From the IMG/VR virus record IMGVR_UViG_3300032242_000550, positions 91,160 to 155,159 of that record: a stretch of DNA of 64,000 nucleotides; one strand, given 5' to 3'. The notes below the pieces were generated by a model, which was not told where the DNA came from, ran no database searches, and saw nothing but the letters and a program-made list of their open reading frames with translations. Position numbers and translations under genes: made by a program. Shown one piece after another: positions 25,237 to 36,181 of this stretch (positions are counted from its first letter, which is position 1; each line of letters starts with the position of its first letter). This stretch comes from a virus.

Positions 25237-28200
25237 ATGGCAAATCCACCTAAATTACTAAGTGGTCGTGTACCGGTTACGCCATACAGTAATCTATCAA
25301 GCGACCGATATCAATTCTTAAATCTCTCAGATGCAGAGCCAAGTCTTAGTTCCGGCACAGCTAATTCAGTACTAACATTAGGCACTAGCAATGCTAGGGT
25401 ATGGAGTAGTTCGGTTAATCTAACTTCAGCTAATATATCTGGTAATATAACATCTGGTAACGCTAATCTAGGTAACGTAGTAATTGCTAATTATTTTTCT
25501 GGTAATGGTAGTTTACTAACAGGAATTACAGTAAGTGCTGGTAATAGCATTGTAAATGGCAATAGTAATGTTTCAGTTGTTGCTAATAGTAATGTTAACA
25601 TCAGTGCTGTAGGCAATGCTAACGTAGTTGTAATTACTGGTACTGGGTTAGTAGTTAATGGAACAGCCAATATAAGTGGTAACTTATCTTCTGGTAATGC
25701 TAATTTAGGTAATGTTGCTAGAGCCAATTATTTTATTGGTAGTGGCAATAATTTAAGTAACATTCAAGGAGCTAATGTCTCTGGTGCAGTTAGTTATGCA
25801 ACAACTGCTAATAGTGTAGCTGGTGCTAATGTAAGTGGTACTGTAGCTAATGCAACATATGCAACTACATCAGGATATGCTACATCTGCAGGTAGTGCAA
25901 CAAATGCAACTACAGCAGGATATGCTACAACTGCAGGTAGTGCGTCATCAGCAGACACCGCATTGACGGCAGCAACAGTTACTACTAATGCACAACCCAA
26001 TATCACTAGTACCGGTACACTAACATCATTAAGTGTATCCGGTAATGCTAATACAGGTAATCTAGGTACAAATAACTTTATCGCTACTGGTACAGGTAGT
26101 TTTGGTGCTAATGTTAACATGAACAGTAACTGGATAAACAATGTTGGTTATCCAAGTTCAAACACAGATGTAGCAACAAAACTATATGTTGATACAATGA
26201 TATCAAGCGGTATTAGTTATCATCAACCAGTATTAGCCGCTACTACAACTACATTGGCAACTGCTACAGGTGGTACAACAGCATATAACTCACCAAATGG
26301 TGCAGCAAATGGTATTGGTGCTTACATTAGTACAACCGGTACATTCAACTTAATTGACACAGCAAATGTACAAACTGTGGGTACACGTATCTTAGTTAAG
26401 GATGAAGCTAATGCAGCTTGGAACGGTATCTATACATATGCTAATACAACTGCTATTGTTCGTTCTACTGATACAGACGAATATGGACCAGACAGTGTAG
26501 AACAACTAAGTATCAATGATTATTTCTTTGTTCAAAGTGGTGTGGTTAATAAAGGTGTGGCATATGTTGTTAGCTCACCGGCAGGTATTATCACATTTGG
26601 TACTAGTAATATTGTATTTGCTCAATTTAGTACAAGTCAAGTTTATAGTGCTGGTACTGGATTAACATTAACAGGAACCACATTTAGTGTAAATGCAAGT
26701 CAAACACAAATTACAAGTGTTGGTACATTAGGTAGTTTAGCCGTAACTGGAAATATAACATCAGGTAATGCTAACTTAGGTAATAATGTAACTGCTAATT
26801 ACTTTACTGGTAACGGTGTATACTTAACTGGTATCACTACATCCGGTATATCAAATGGTAATAGTAACGTAAACATTCCAAGTAGTAACGGAAATGTTAA
26901 TATTAGTAGTGCAGGTAACGCTAATATTGTAGTTGTTACTGGAACTGGCGCAAACATCAACGGTACATTGAATGTTACCGGTACAGCTACTGTTGGTAAC
27001 TTAGTTGCCGGTGGCTCTGGTGGTAATATCAGTAATGCAAACGTTATTAGTGCAAATACATTTATAGCTACTGGCAATATTACAGCCGGTAATGCTAATT
27101 TGGGTAATAGTGTAACAGCAAATTATTTCATTGGTAATTTTTATGGTACAGCTAATATTGCTACCACTGCAGGAACAGTAACAACGGCAGCTCAGCCAAA
27201 TATAACAAGTGTTGGTACATTAACTGGATTAACAAGTACGGGTACTATTAACTTAACTAGTGCAAGTAATGTAGCATTAGGACCAGTAGCCAATGTACAT
27301 ATTACAGGTGGTAGTTTAGGACAATATTTACAAACAGATGGTTCTGGTACACTAAGTTGGGTAAGCATAAGTTCAAGTTCTACACTAGCTAATGGTAATA
27401 GTAATGTAAATATTCCAGCAGCAAATGGCAATGTTAATATATCTAGTGCAGGTAATGCTAATATTGTAGTAGTTACTGGTACAGGTGCGAACATCACTGG
27501 TACATTAAATGTTACGGGCAATGCTACAGTTGGTAATATTATTACAGGTGCAGGATCAGGTGGTAACATCACTGGTGCTAATGTTATATCAGCTAATACA
27601 TTGAGTATTAGTGGTAACATAACATCCGGCAATGCTAATTTAGGTAATGCAGCCATAGCTAACTATTTCATTGGTAGCGGTGCTAATTTAACAAATATAC
27701 CTGGTGGAAATGTTGCTGGTCAAGTATCTAATTCATTAATTGCAAGCACTGTATATACTAACGCACAACCAAATATAACAAGTACTGGAACATTAGTTAA
27801 TCTAATTGTTTCTGGTAATGTTGCCTTTAGTGGCGCTAACGTAAGTTTAGGTAGTGTTTCTAATCTACATATTACTGGTGGTAGTGCTAATTATATTTTA
27901 CAAACAGATGGCGCCGGTACTCTATCTTGGGCAGCTGCCGCTAGTGGTAGTAACATCAGTAATGGTAATAGTAACGTAAACATTCCATCAGCTAACGGCA
28001 ATGTTAATATATCTAGTGCAGGTAACGCTAATATTGTAGTAGTTACTGGTACAGGTGCAAATATCAGTGGTACATTAAATGTTTCAGGTAACGCTACTGT
28101 TGGTAATATTATTACAGGTGCAGGATCAGGTGGTAACATTAGTGGAGCCAATAACGTTAGTGCTAATACGTTCACCGGTACACTAACAACAGCCGCACAA

Positions 28201-30027
28201 CCAAATATAACAAGTGTTGGTACACTAACTAGTTTAAGTGTAACAGGTAATATTACTAGTGGTAATGCTAATTTAGGTAACAATGTAAGTGCTAACTTCT
28301 TTACTGGTAATGGTGTATACTTAACCGGTATTACAACATCAGGCTTATCAAATGGCAATAGTAATGTAAATATACCGGCTGCAAATGGCAATATAAACTT
28401 AACCGCAGTGGGTAATACTACATTAGTTGTTACTGGCACTGGTATAAATGTAGCCGGTACACTAAATGTTACCGGTACTGCTACAGTTGGTAATTTGGTA
28501 ACAAGTGGATCAGGTGGCACACTATCTAACATTAATGTAGTATCGGCAAATACATTTACTGCAAGTGGTAATATTACAGCTGGTAATGCTAATTTGGGTA
28601 ATAGTGTAACTGCTAATTACTTTACTGGTAATTTTTATGGAACAGCCAATACAGCTACAACGGCAGGCACTGTAACAACAGCGGCTCAACCAAACATAAC
28701 AAGTGTTGGTACACTAACAAGTTTAGGTGTTAATGGTACAGTAACAGCAGTAGCATTTACAGCCAACACTGGTGTATTTACAGGTAATGGTAACGGATTA
28801 AGTTCAATAGTTGGTGCTAACGTAACAGGTCAAGTAGGCAACGCATTGGTTGCTGGTACAGTATATACTAATGCTCAACCAAACATAACCTCAGTTGGTA
28901 CATTAACTGGATTGACTGCAACAGGTAATATCACTGGTGGCAACTTAGTTGTTTCTGGAAATGGATATTTAGATGTAACCGGTCCAACTGCACAAGCTTA
29001 TACAGTAAGAATTAGAGGTAATACAGGCGGAGCACAATTTGCTATTGCTACTTCTAATACTGCTAGTTTTGGTATTGCTAATGATTCATTAACTGCCGCA
29101 GGAACAGATTATGCTAATTTAACTTATAGTGCTAATACTATTGTTTTTAAAACAGGAAACACTTCTACTTTAGCAAACAGAGTCACAATTGATTCTGTTG
29201 GTGCTGTTACAGTTGTAGGTAATTTAACTACTGGAAATTTAATTGGGCCACATGCAAATGGTAATAGTAACGTAAATATACCAAGTAGTAACGGTAATGT
29301 TAATATAAGTGCAGTAGGTGTTGCTAATGTATTAGTTATAACTGGTACAGGGGCAAACATTGCAGGTACATTACAGGTAAGTGGTCAAAGTAATTTAGGT
29401 GCTGTGGGCAACGTAGTTATTACCGGCGGTACAAATGGTTATGTACTAAGCACAAATGGATCTGGTGTATTAAGTTGGGTAGCACAATCAGGTGGCGGTG
29501 GTTCATCTATTAGTAATGGTAATAGTAATGTAAGTATTGCTACTGCAAATGGTAATATCACAATGAGTGCTGTTGGTAATGCTAATATTGTTACTGTTAC
29601 TGGTACTGGAGTTAACGTAGCAGGTACATTAAATGTCACTGGTCAAAGTAATTTGGGTGCAGTTGGTAATGTTAAAATAACCGGTGGTTCAAACACTTAT
29701 GTGTTGAGTACGGACGGTACGGGTAATTTAAGTTGGGCAGCACCGACAGCGGCAAACGTAGTAGTAGATAATTTTACTGGTAATGGAGTACAAACAGTAT
29801 TTACTTTAAGCACCACTCCAATTGGCATAAATCAAACTAGTATTAACTATAACGGTGCAACAGTACTACGTTCAGATTATACATTAGCCAATGCTAATAT
29901 TACATTTAGTAGTGCTCCGGCAAATGGAAGTTTGATAGAAGTAACAACTATAAATCTCACATCTGGTGGTAGCGGTGGCATAACGGCACAAGATTTATTA
30001 AGCCCGTTCTTGTTAATGGGAGCATAA
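25237..30027 (+). CDS. Giant repeat tail fibre 3 (1596 residues)
   Basis: The N-terminus (MANPPKLLSGRVPVTPYSNL) differs from the other fibres. Repeats of NGNSNVNIPSSNGNVNIS, VVVTGTGANI and QPNITSVGTLTSL dominate. The conserved insert (DVATKLYVDTM, GTRILVKDEAN, NDYFFVQ) is at ~298-470. A second non-repetitive insert (TVRIRGNTGGAQFAIATSNT) lies at ~1250-1325, and the C-terminus (VDNFTGNGVQTVFTLSTTP, then SSAPANGSLIEVTTI) resembles a domain common in phage tail proteins. It starts directly after 24900-25235 and is followed 9 nt later by 30037. The inferred role is a tail fibre or appendage shaft. Confidence 0.8.
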   Translation: MANPPKLLSGRVPVTPYSNLSSDRYQFLNLSDAEPSLSSGTANSVLTLGTSNARVWSSSVNLTSANISGNITSGNANLGNVVIANYFSGNGSLLTGITVSAGNSIVNGNSNVSVVANSNVNISAVGNANVVVITGTGLVVNGTANISGNLSSGNANLGNVARANYFIGSGNNLSNIQGANVSGAVSYATTANSVAGANVSGTVANATYATTSGYATSAGSATNATTAGYATTAGSASSADTALTAATVTTNAQPNITSTGTLTSLSVSGNANTGNLGTNNFIATGTGSFGANVNMNSNWINNVGYPSSNTDVATKLYVDTMISSGISYHQPVLAATTTTLATATGGTTAYNSPNGAANGIGAYISTTGTFNLIDTANVQTVGTRILVKDEANAAWNGIYTYANTTAIVRSTDTDEYGPDSVEQLSINDYFFVQSGVVNKGVAYVVSSPAGIITFGTSNIVFAQFSTSQVYSAGTGLTLTGTTFSVNASQTQITSVGTLGSLAVTGNITSGNANLGNNVTANYFTGNGVYLTGITTSGISNGNSNVNIPSSNGNVNISSAGNANIVVVTGTGANINGTLNVTGTATVGNLVAGGSGGNISNANVISANTFIATGNITAGNANLGNSVTANYFIGNFYGTANIATTAGTVTTAAQPNITSVGTLTGLTSTGTINLTSASNVALGPVANVHITGGSLGQYLQTDGSGTLSWVSISSSSTLANGNSNVNIPAANGNVNISSAGNANIVVVTGTGANITGTLNVTGNATVGNIITGAGSGGNITGANVISANTLSISGNITSGNANLGNAAIANYFIGSGANLTNIPGGNVAGQVSNSLIASTVYTNAQPNITSTGTLVNLIVSGNVAFSGANVSLGSVSNLHITGGSANYILQTDGAGTLSWAAAASGSNISNGNSNVNIPSANGNVNISSAGNANIVVVTGTGANISGTLNVSGNATVGNIITGAGSGGNISGANNVSANTFTGTLTTAAQPNITSVGTLTSLSVTGNITSGNANLGNNVSANFFTGNGVYLTGITTSGLSNGNSNVNIPAANGNINLTAVGNTTLVVTGTGINVAGTLNVTGTATVGNLVTSGSGGTLSNINVVSANTFTASGNITAGNANLGNSVTANYFTGNFYGTANTATTAGTVTTAAQPNITSVGTLTSLGVNGTVTAVAFTANTGVFTGNGNGLSSIVGANVTGQVGNALVAGTVYTNAQPNITSVGTLTGLTATGNITGGNLVVSGNGYLDVTGPTAQAYTVRIRGNTGGAQFAIATSNTASFGIANDSLTAAGTDYANLTYSANTIVFKTGNTSTLANRVTIDSVGAVTVVGNLTTGNLIGPHANGNSNVNIPSSNGNVNISAVGVANVLVITGTGANIAGTLQVSGQSNLGAVGNVVITGGTNGYVLSTNGSGVLSWVAQSGGGGSSISNGNSNVSIATANGNITMSAVGNANIVTVTGTGVNVAGTLNVTGQSNLGAVGNVKITGGSNTYVLSTDGTGNLSWAAPTAANVVVDNFTGNGVQTVFTLSTTPIGINQTSINYNGATVLRSDYTLANANITFSSAPANGSLIEVTTINLTSGGSGGITAQDLLSPFLLMGA

Positions 30028-30036
30028 GGAAATAAC

Positions 30037-30366
30037 ATGGCAATCACATATAAAGTTTTAGGACAAAGTAATCCAGCAGCAAATACAAATACAACATTGT
30101 ATACGGTACCATCAGCAACATCTGCAGTTTGTAGTACACTGGTAATATGTAACCAGGCAGCGAGTGCGGCAACATTTCGTGTTGCGATACGCCCAGCTGG
30201 TGCAGCAATAGCAACACAACATTATACTTCATATGATACTAATATAAATGCTAATGACAGTATTACATTAACAATAGGTATAACACTAGCTACAACTGAT
30301 GTAGTTACAGTAAGAGCTAACACAACAACAGTTAGTTTTAATTTATTTGGATCAGAACTAACATGA
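30037..30366 (+). CDS. Small beta-rich virion-type protein
   Basis: The 109-residue protein (MAITYKVLGQSNPAANTNTT, then LYTVPSATSAVCSTLVICNQ) is of a type found among phage structural genes, with strands typical of a small beta-sandwich. AAGGAAATAAC precedes the ATG. The stop overlaps the start of the 1594-residue LamG protein (ATGA), implying coupled translation and probably related function, for example as a partner or connector of that protein. No enzyme motif. Confidence 0.65.
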   Translation: MAITYKVLGQSNPAANTNTTLYTVPSATSAVCSTLVICNQAASAATFRVAIRPAGAAIATQHYTSYDTNINANDSITLTIGITLATTDVVTVRANTTTVSFNLFGSELT

Positions 30367-33300
30367 GTATAAGCTCAGTAACTAATGACCTTACAACTAG
30401 AGTAAGTGTTATCAATGCATTAAAACCTTTACCTCCAACTATATCAGGTTATAGTGTGGCTGGTAAAGATGACTTAGCATTAGATCCTGCAGGTGGACAG
30501 ACAGTACAAATTAATGGCACTGGATTTTTAGTAGGAGCAACAATTACATTTGATGGTAGTGCAGTAGCGATAGTTACATTTGTCAATGCAAATCAGTTGA
30601 CATTTACCAGCCCTGCAAAAAGTGCAGGCACATATACAATATATGTAGTAAATCCAGATGGCGGTACTGCGATTTATGTACCTGGCATTGTCTATAGTTT
30701 ATTACCAACTTGGTCAACAAGTGCAGGAAGTTTGGGTAGTTATTATGAGACAACAAGTATCTCTAATACTGTTGTAGCAACCGGTGATGCACCAATAACT
30801 TATTCATTATTTTCTGGTAGTTTACCAACTGGCGCTACATTATCTTCGGGCGGTGTAATTTCAGGTACAGCTCCAGTTGATAGCGGTAGTACAACATATT
30901 CATTTACGATACAAGCAAGTGATGCTCAATTGCAAGATAGTACAAGAAGTTTTAGTTTAACGATTAATACTGATGTTGTTACTTGGGTTAGTCCAGCAAA
31001 TAATACAACATATAGTAGTGCCGCAAATGCTGCTATAGCTAATGTAACATTAAGTGCGACTGATGCCGCTGGTTATAGTGTTAGTTATAGTGCAAATGCA
31101 TTGCCAACTGGGTTAAGCTTAAGTGGTGCAAACATATCAGGTACACCAACTGTGGTTGCTGATAGTAGTACATTATTAACTGCTACGGCTGCAACAACAA
31201 ATCGTACTAGTACAAGAACTATCAATTGGAGTATTACTGTAGCTAATGATACTTATTGGAAATATAATACATTATTGATACCCGGTGCAAGTACAACTTT
31301 TGTAGATGATGCTAGTACAAACAACTTTGGGTTGACCATTAACGGTGACACAAGACCTTACAATTTCAATCCTTACACACCAGGTTATTATAGCAATTAC
31401 TTCAACGGATCCAGTGCTATATCTATACCAACCACACAAATTACCACAGGATCATTTACTACTGAATGTTGGTTTTATCGTACAACGGATCCTGCAAATT
31501 ATAATATTATATTCGGCGGTGAGAATGTTGGTGCAGGCGGGACTATCAACACACAACTCTATGTCAAACCCACAGGTGCAGTTGGTTTTGTAATAAATGC
31601 GGCTAACGCAACTTCCGAGAGTTCTGCTGGTGTAGTTCCTACTGGGCAATGGTCACATGTTGTATGGGTAAGATCAGGCACAACTTGTGCAATATTTGTA
31701 AATGGTACCAGAGTAACGGCTGGCACTAGTAGCGGCACACTTAATATTAAAATGATAGGAGCCGGCGGCGATGGCGCCGGCGGCGCATTTGGAGCAGGAT
31801 ATAATAGTATTGGGTATATTTCTAATGCTAGAATAACAACTACTGCGGTGTATGATCCTACACTGACAACGCTTGCTGTACCTACTGCACCATTAACTGC
31901 AATCACAGGCACAACAATTCTCACTTGTCAAAGTAATCGTTTTGTTGATAACAGTACAAATGCATATGCATTGACAATAATTGGTTCACCTCAGGTACAA
32001 TCATTCCAACCCTTCACGCCAAACAATAGTTATAGTACTTATGGTAGTGGATACTTTGATGGTAGTGGGGATAGTCTGTCGTTGAGTCAGCAAACTGCAT
32101 TATCTTTTGGAACAGGAGATTTTACAGTTGAATCATGGGTATATCCTACTGCTAATCCAGTGTCTTATTGGTCAATTATAGATGCAAGAGGATCAGCCAC
32201 TGCTGTTCCGTGGGCAGCCGGCCTACGATTAATATCTAGCAATTTGAAATTAGAGTTTTATAATGGCACACAAATACAAGGTTCTATTACTGTTCCCTTA
32301 AACACTTGGACGCATATTGCATACACACGATCTGGTACTACATTTAAGGGGTTTGTAAATGGGGTCGTAGATATTAACACTACAATGTCTACAAATCTTA
32401 ATATTGCCGCAGGAACACAATATATTGGTGCAATAGTAGACCCAACCTACAATACAGGTTACATATCCGATGTACGAATAGTCAAAGGCACAGCAGTCTA
32501 TACCTCAGCATTTACCCCACCTACAGCACCACTAACCGCAATCACTAACACTCAATTATTAACATTACAAAACAATCAATCAGTAAACAATAACATATTC
32601 TTAGATAACAGTAGTAATAACTTTTTAGTAACAAGATATGGTAATACTACTCAAGGTACATTTAGTCCTTATGGTGGTAACTGGAGTAACTACTTTAATG
32701 GTAGCAGTTACTTAAGTGCAGGAACAACTGCTTCTAATTTTCTTTGTACTGGATCAGCTACCGGAATCACTGCAACATTTGAAGCGTGGGTATATCCAAC
32801 AGCATATAGCACAGGTGCATCTGCTTGGATGTTTTCCCCAATACATGCCAAAGGAGCAACATACTTTAATTTTGGTGTTCGTAATGGTGCGGTGCGCTTT
32901 TATTGGTATGACGGAACCTATAAAAATGTAGACTCTACCTCTACTAGTGATGTTCCACTTAATACGTGGACTCATATTGCACTAACAATTAGTGCTAGCA
33001 CAATTAAAATTTATGTTAACGGCGTATTGAATGTAACTTCTGCAACTTATACTGGTGTAGCTGCTGCTGGTGCCAACCAAACAGAACAAATTGGTTTTGA
33101 AGGTAACCAACCAACATATTTTTCTGGATATATTTCTAACTATCGTTTAAATAGTACAGTAGTTTATTCAGCGGCATTCACCCCGAGTACTACACCGTTA
33201 ACTGCCATATCAGGTACAAGCTTATTAACTTGTCAATCAAATAGTTTCATATATAATAACACAATTCCTTTAACTGTGACAGGCACGCCGACAGTACAGC

Positions 33301-35147
33301 GTTTTAGTCCATTCCATCCATCATCAGTAACATCCACAAGTTATAGTGGTTATTTTGATGGCAGTGGGGATTATTTAACTCTACCTGATAATACGGCTTT
33401 AGAACCGAGTTCAAGTAATTTAACTTGGGAAATGTGGATTAATACTATTAACTCAACTCAATATGCTACTTTATACAGTAGAACACCGGCTGCGTTTGCC
33501 ACAGGTATGTGGTCTTTCATGATGAATTGGTCTTCATCTACTGCCGGCGATGTTGCGGTATACTTTGCTGATTATAGTCTGTCATCACCTCTTGTGACTA
33601 CCACCGGTGTAAGTATTCGTGATGGCGCATGGCACCATATTGCACTTGTTAGAAATGGCAGTGCTTGGACTATTTATATAGACGGTACCTCTAGAGGAAC
33701 CGGAACTTGGGCAGGTACAATAGCAGATATAGCGTATGGTCCATATATAGGTGCAGATCAAAATTACGGAAGAGCATACCTAGGTTACATATCAAATTTA
33801 CGTATAGTAAAAGGAACTGCAGTATATACAAGTAACTTTACACCAAGTACTACACCATTAACCGCGATTGCAAATACAAGTTTGTTAACATTACAATCAA
33901 CTACATTTATTGATAACAGCACAAACAACTTTACGATTACTGCTGTTGGTGATAGTAAACCGTCAATACAAAATCCGTTTGGTTACACTAGTGCTCTAAC
34001 AACTGGTTATAGTACTAGTACAATAGGTGGCAGTGGATACTTTGATGGCTCTGGGGATTATTTAACTGTACCTAGTAGTTCTATATTTCAAATAACTGGT
34101 AACGTTACGATAGAAGCGTATGTTTATGCAACAGCTATCAATACATATCAAAACATATTATCACAATATCTAAATAGTACAAATGCATTTGCTTGTGGTT
34201 ATAACTCCGCATCTGGTTGGTATTTTAACTATCGTAACAACGCCGCAGAAGTTACCAATTACCGAGCTGGCACCTCTCCGTTAAATGCCTGGACTCATGT
34301 TGCATTTGTAAAATCTAGCACAACAATGACAGTATATATCAACGGAACAGCACTAGCTTCTACTATCACAGTTCCTGATTTACCACAATTTGCGGCTTCA
34401 CTGTATGTTGGCTTGTGGGCTGGTGCAAGTGACTCACCTTGGGTTGGTTATATATCTGATTTACGAATGATTAAAGGTGCAGTCTACACTAGTAACTTTG
34501 TACCACCCTCAGCTCCACTAACCGCAATACAAAATAGTAGTCTGTTACTCAATATGGTTGGAGCTGGCGTCTACGATGCCGCAATGATGAATAACATGGA
34601 AACTGTTGGTGATGCAAAACTAAGTACAGCAGTAAGTAAGTTTGGCGGAAGTAGTATGGCGTTTGATGGTACTGGCGATTGGTTATTACTACCTGCTAGT
34701 ACAACGCTAGCATTGGGTTCTGGTGATTTCACTGTAGAAATGTGGATGTATCCAAATCTAACATATGGTTCAACCTATGCTGGTTTATTAGATTCCAGAA
34801 CAAGCGGAGATGGCGCCGGATTAGTTTATTTTGGCTATACGGGAACTGCAAACCAAATTGGTTGGAAAGACAATACAACAAATGTGGTTACCGGAACTGT
34901 TACTCAAAGTACTTGGAATCACGTAGCAGTTGTAAGGTCAAGTGGTACAATGAAATTGTATATAAACGGGACATCAGTTAGTACTGGATCTAATTCTACA
35001 AATTATACAGTTTCTTTCAAATATATTGCTACTTCTTTTGATCCATTCTCATTCAACGGTTACATAGACGACCTAAGAATAACAAAAGGTTATGCACGAT
35101 ACACGGCTAACTTCACACCACCAACAAGTGCATTTCTGATATATTAA
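30363..35147 (+). CDS. IPT/TIG, Ig-like and six-LamG-domain adhesin (1594 residues)
   Basis: Residues ~20-115 look like an IPT/TIG fold (QTVQINGTGFLVGATITFDG, then AGTYTIYVVNPDGGTA). Residues ~118-205 and ~206-295 are two Ig-like domains of putative-cadherin type (LPTGATLSSGGVISGTAP and LPTGLSLSGANISGTP). Six concanavalin-A/LamG-like domains follow, each opening with YFDGSGD[YS]L or similar (~350, 560, 775, 1000, 1225, 1440), containing W.Y/W[HTS]H[VI]A and closing with Y[IS]S[DN][LVY]R. LamG domains bind glycans or proteins, so a multivalent surface-binding virion protein is inferred. It starts inside the preceding stop (ATGA). Confidence 0.8.
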   Translation: MSISSVTNDLTTRVSVINALKPLPPTISGYSVAGKDDLALDPAGGQTVQINGTGFLVGATITFDGSAVAIVTFVNANQLTFTSPAKSAGTYTIYVVNPDGGTAIYVPGIVYSLLPTWSTSAGSLGSYYETTSISNTVVATGDAPITYSLFSGSLPTGATLSSGGVISGTAPVDSGSTTYSFTIQASDAQLQDSTRSFSLTINTDVVTWVSPANNTTYSSAANAAIANVTLSATDAAGYSVSYSANALPTGLSLSGANISGTPTVVADSSTLLTATAATTNRTSTRTINWSITVANDTYWKYNTLLIPGASTTFVDDASTNNFGLTINGDTRPYNFNPYTPGYYSNYFNGSSAISIPTTQITTGSFTTECWFYRTTDPANYNIIFGGENVGAGGTINTQLYVKPTGAVGFVINAANATSESSAGVVPTGQWSHVVWVRSGTTCAIFVNGTRVTAGTSSGTLNIKMIGAGGDGAGGAFGAGYNSIGYISNARITTTAVYDPTLTTLAVPTAPLTAITGTTILTCQSNRFVDNSTNAYALTIIGSPQVQSFQPFTPNNSYSTYGSGYFDGSGDSLSLSQQTALSFGTGDFTVESWVYPTANPVSYWSIIDARGSATAVPWAAGLRLISSNLKLEFYNGTQIQGSITVPLNTWTHIAYTRSGTTFKGFVNGVVDINTTMSTNLNIAAGTQYIGAIVDPTYNTGYISDVRIVKGTAVYTSAFTPPTAPLTAITNTQLLTLQNNQSVNNNIFLDNSSNNFLVTRYGNTTQGTFSPYGGNWSNYFNGSSYLSAGTTASNFLCTGSATGITATFEAWVYPTAYSTGASAWMFSPIHAKGATYFNFGVRNGAVRFYWYDGTYKNVDSTSTSDVPLNTWTHIALTISASTIKIYVNGVLNVTSATYTGVAAAGANQTEQIGFEGNQPTYFSGYISNYRLNSTVVYSAAFTPSTTPLTAISGTSLLTCQSNSFIYNNTIPLTVTGTPTVQRFSPFHPSSVTSTSYSGYFDGSGDYLTLPDNTALEPSSSNLTWEMWINTINSTQYATLYSRTPAAFATGMWSFMMNWSSSTAGDVAVYFADYSLSSPLVTTTGVSIRDGAWHHIALVRNGSAWTIYIDGTSRGTGTWAGTIADIAYGPYIGADQNYGRAYLGYISNLRIVKGTAVYTSNFTPSTTPLTAIANTSLLTLQSTTFIDNSTNNFTITAVGDSKPSIQNPFGYTSALTTGYSTSTIGGSGYFDGSGDYLTVPSSSIFQITGNVTIEAYVYATAINTYQNILSQYLNSTNAFACGYNSASGWYFNYRNNAAEVTNYRAGTSPLNAWTHVAFVKSSTTMTVYINGTALASTITVPDLPQFAASLYVGLWAGASDSPWVGYISDLRMIKGAVYTSNFVPPSAPLTAIQNSSLLLNMVGAGVYDAAMMNNMETVGDAKLSTAVSKFGGSSMAFDGTGDWLLLPASTTLALGSGDFTVEMWMYPNLTYGSTYAGLLDSRTSGDGAGLVYFGYTGTANQIGWKDNTTNVVTGTVTQSTWNHVAVVRSSGTMKLYINGTSVSTGSNSTNYTVSFKYIATSFDPFSFNGYIDDLRITKGYARYTANFTPPTSAFLIY

Positions 35148-35171
35148 TGTAATATGTGTTATGGTTACGCT

Positions 35172-35221
35172 ACTAAATAGAATACAGGATTACAAATGGC
35201 ATTAACATTTTAAGGAAAATT
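35172..35221 (+). promoter_or_regulatory. Late-promoter-like box, 5-codon mini-ORF and small hairpin
   Basis: ACTAAATA is at 35172-35179. ATG at 35196 opens a five-codon ORF ending TAA at 35211-35213 (MALTF), preceded by ACAGGATTAC. Then ATTTT (35207-35211) pairs with AAAAT (35216-35220) leaving AAGG, the Shine-Dalgarno of the gene at 35222, in the loop. The mini-ORF resembles the first codons of the N-terminal modules (compare MALVIEGGW at 52535), so it may be a relic or a leader peptide. Confidence 0.4.
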
Positions 35222-36163
35222 ATGGCAATATTAAGTGGATTAACAATATCAGGCGGTGGGATAACTATTCAAGGCGCCAGTGGCGGTGGAGGAGGTGGTA
35301 CACAAAAAGCTATCTTTGGATATGGATCTACTGCTGGAGGATATCAATCCATAACCAATCTAGTGAGCAACACTGGTGTTGTTGCCGCAGATACCACAGG
35401 TGTTGGCACTATCAGATCCTCTTTGGCAGCCGCCGGCTATGGCGGTGACAAAGCTATATTTGGTTATGGCACCGGTGCCGGAGGTTCAAAATCAGTGACC
35501 AATTTGGTATCAAACACTGGTGTAGTGGCCACAGATACCGCCGGTGTTGGCACGGCTAGACCTTATCTAGCAGCCGCCGGATACGGCACTGATAAAGCCA
35601 TATTTGGTTATGGATTGGCAGCAGGCGCGTCAGCATTAACCAACTTAGCATCAAATACAGGTGTAGTTGCCACAGATACAGCAGGTGTGGGTACTGCGAG
35701 ATATGGATTAGCAGCCGCTGGTTATGGCACAGACAAAGCCATATTTGGATATGGAACTAGTAGTAGTGATACATCAATAACCAATCTAGTAAGTAACACA
35801 GGGGTCGTAGCCACAGATACAACTGGTGTTGGCACCGCTAGGTCCTTTCTAGCAGCCACAGGCTATGGAGGTGACAAAGCCATATTTGGTTATGGAGTTA
35901 CTACTCCGATACTTTCAATGACCAATCTAGTATCAAACACAGGTGTAGTAGCCACAAATACCACCGGTGTAGGAACTGCTAGATATAATCTTGCAGCCGC
36001 TGTTTATGGAGGTGATAAAGCCATATTTGGATATGGAAATGATGGTTCACCGTATTCAGCAGTAACTAACTTAGTGAGTAATACAGGTGTTGTAGCCACA
36101 GATACCGCCGGTGTTGGCACTGCTAGACAGGCAGTAGCAGCCGCAGGGTATTCACTAAATTAA
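35222..36163 (+). CDS. Six-bladed Kelch-like propeller adhesin, type A, copy 6
   Basis: The 313-residue protein has N-terminal module MAILSGLTISGGGITIQGA and a six-glycine linker instead of the Pro linker, then six KAIFGYG repeats. Variable stretches after FGYG include STAGGYQ, TGAGGSK, LAAGAS, TSSSDT, VTTPIL and NDGSPYSA. It lies ~24 kb from the cluster of type A copies 1-5 yet keeps the same framework, and is again followed by a W-D-E family gene, so propeller plus partner may move as a cassette. Function inferred as for copy 1. Confidence 0.75.
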   Translation: MAILSGLTISGGGITIQGASGGGGGGTQKAIFGYGSTAGGYQSITNLVSNTGVVAADTTGVGTIRSSLAAAGYGGDKAIFGYGTGAGGSKSVTNLVSNTGVVATDTAGVGTARPYLAAAGYGTDKAIFGYGLAAGASALTNLASNTGVVATDTAGVGTARYGLAAAGYGTDKAIFGYGTSSSDTSITNLVSNTGVVATDTTGVGTARSFLAATGYGGDKAIFGYGVTTPILSMTNLVSNTGVVATNTTGVGTARYNLAAAVYGGDKAIFGYGNDGSPYSAVTNLVSNTGVVATDTAGVGTARQAVAAAGYSLN

Positions 36164-36181
36164 ATTAAAGGAAAATAAACA

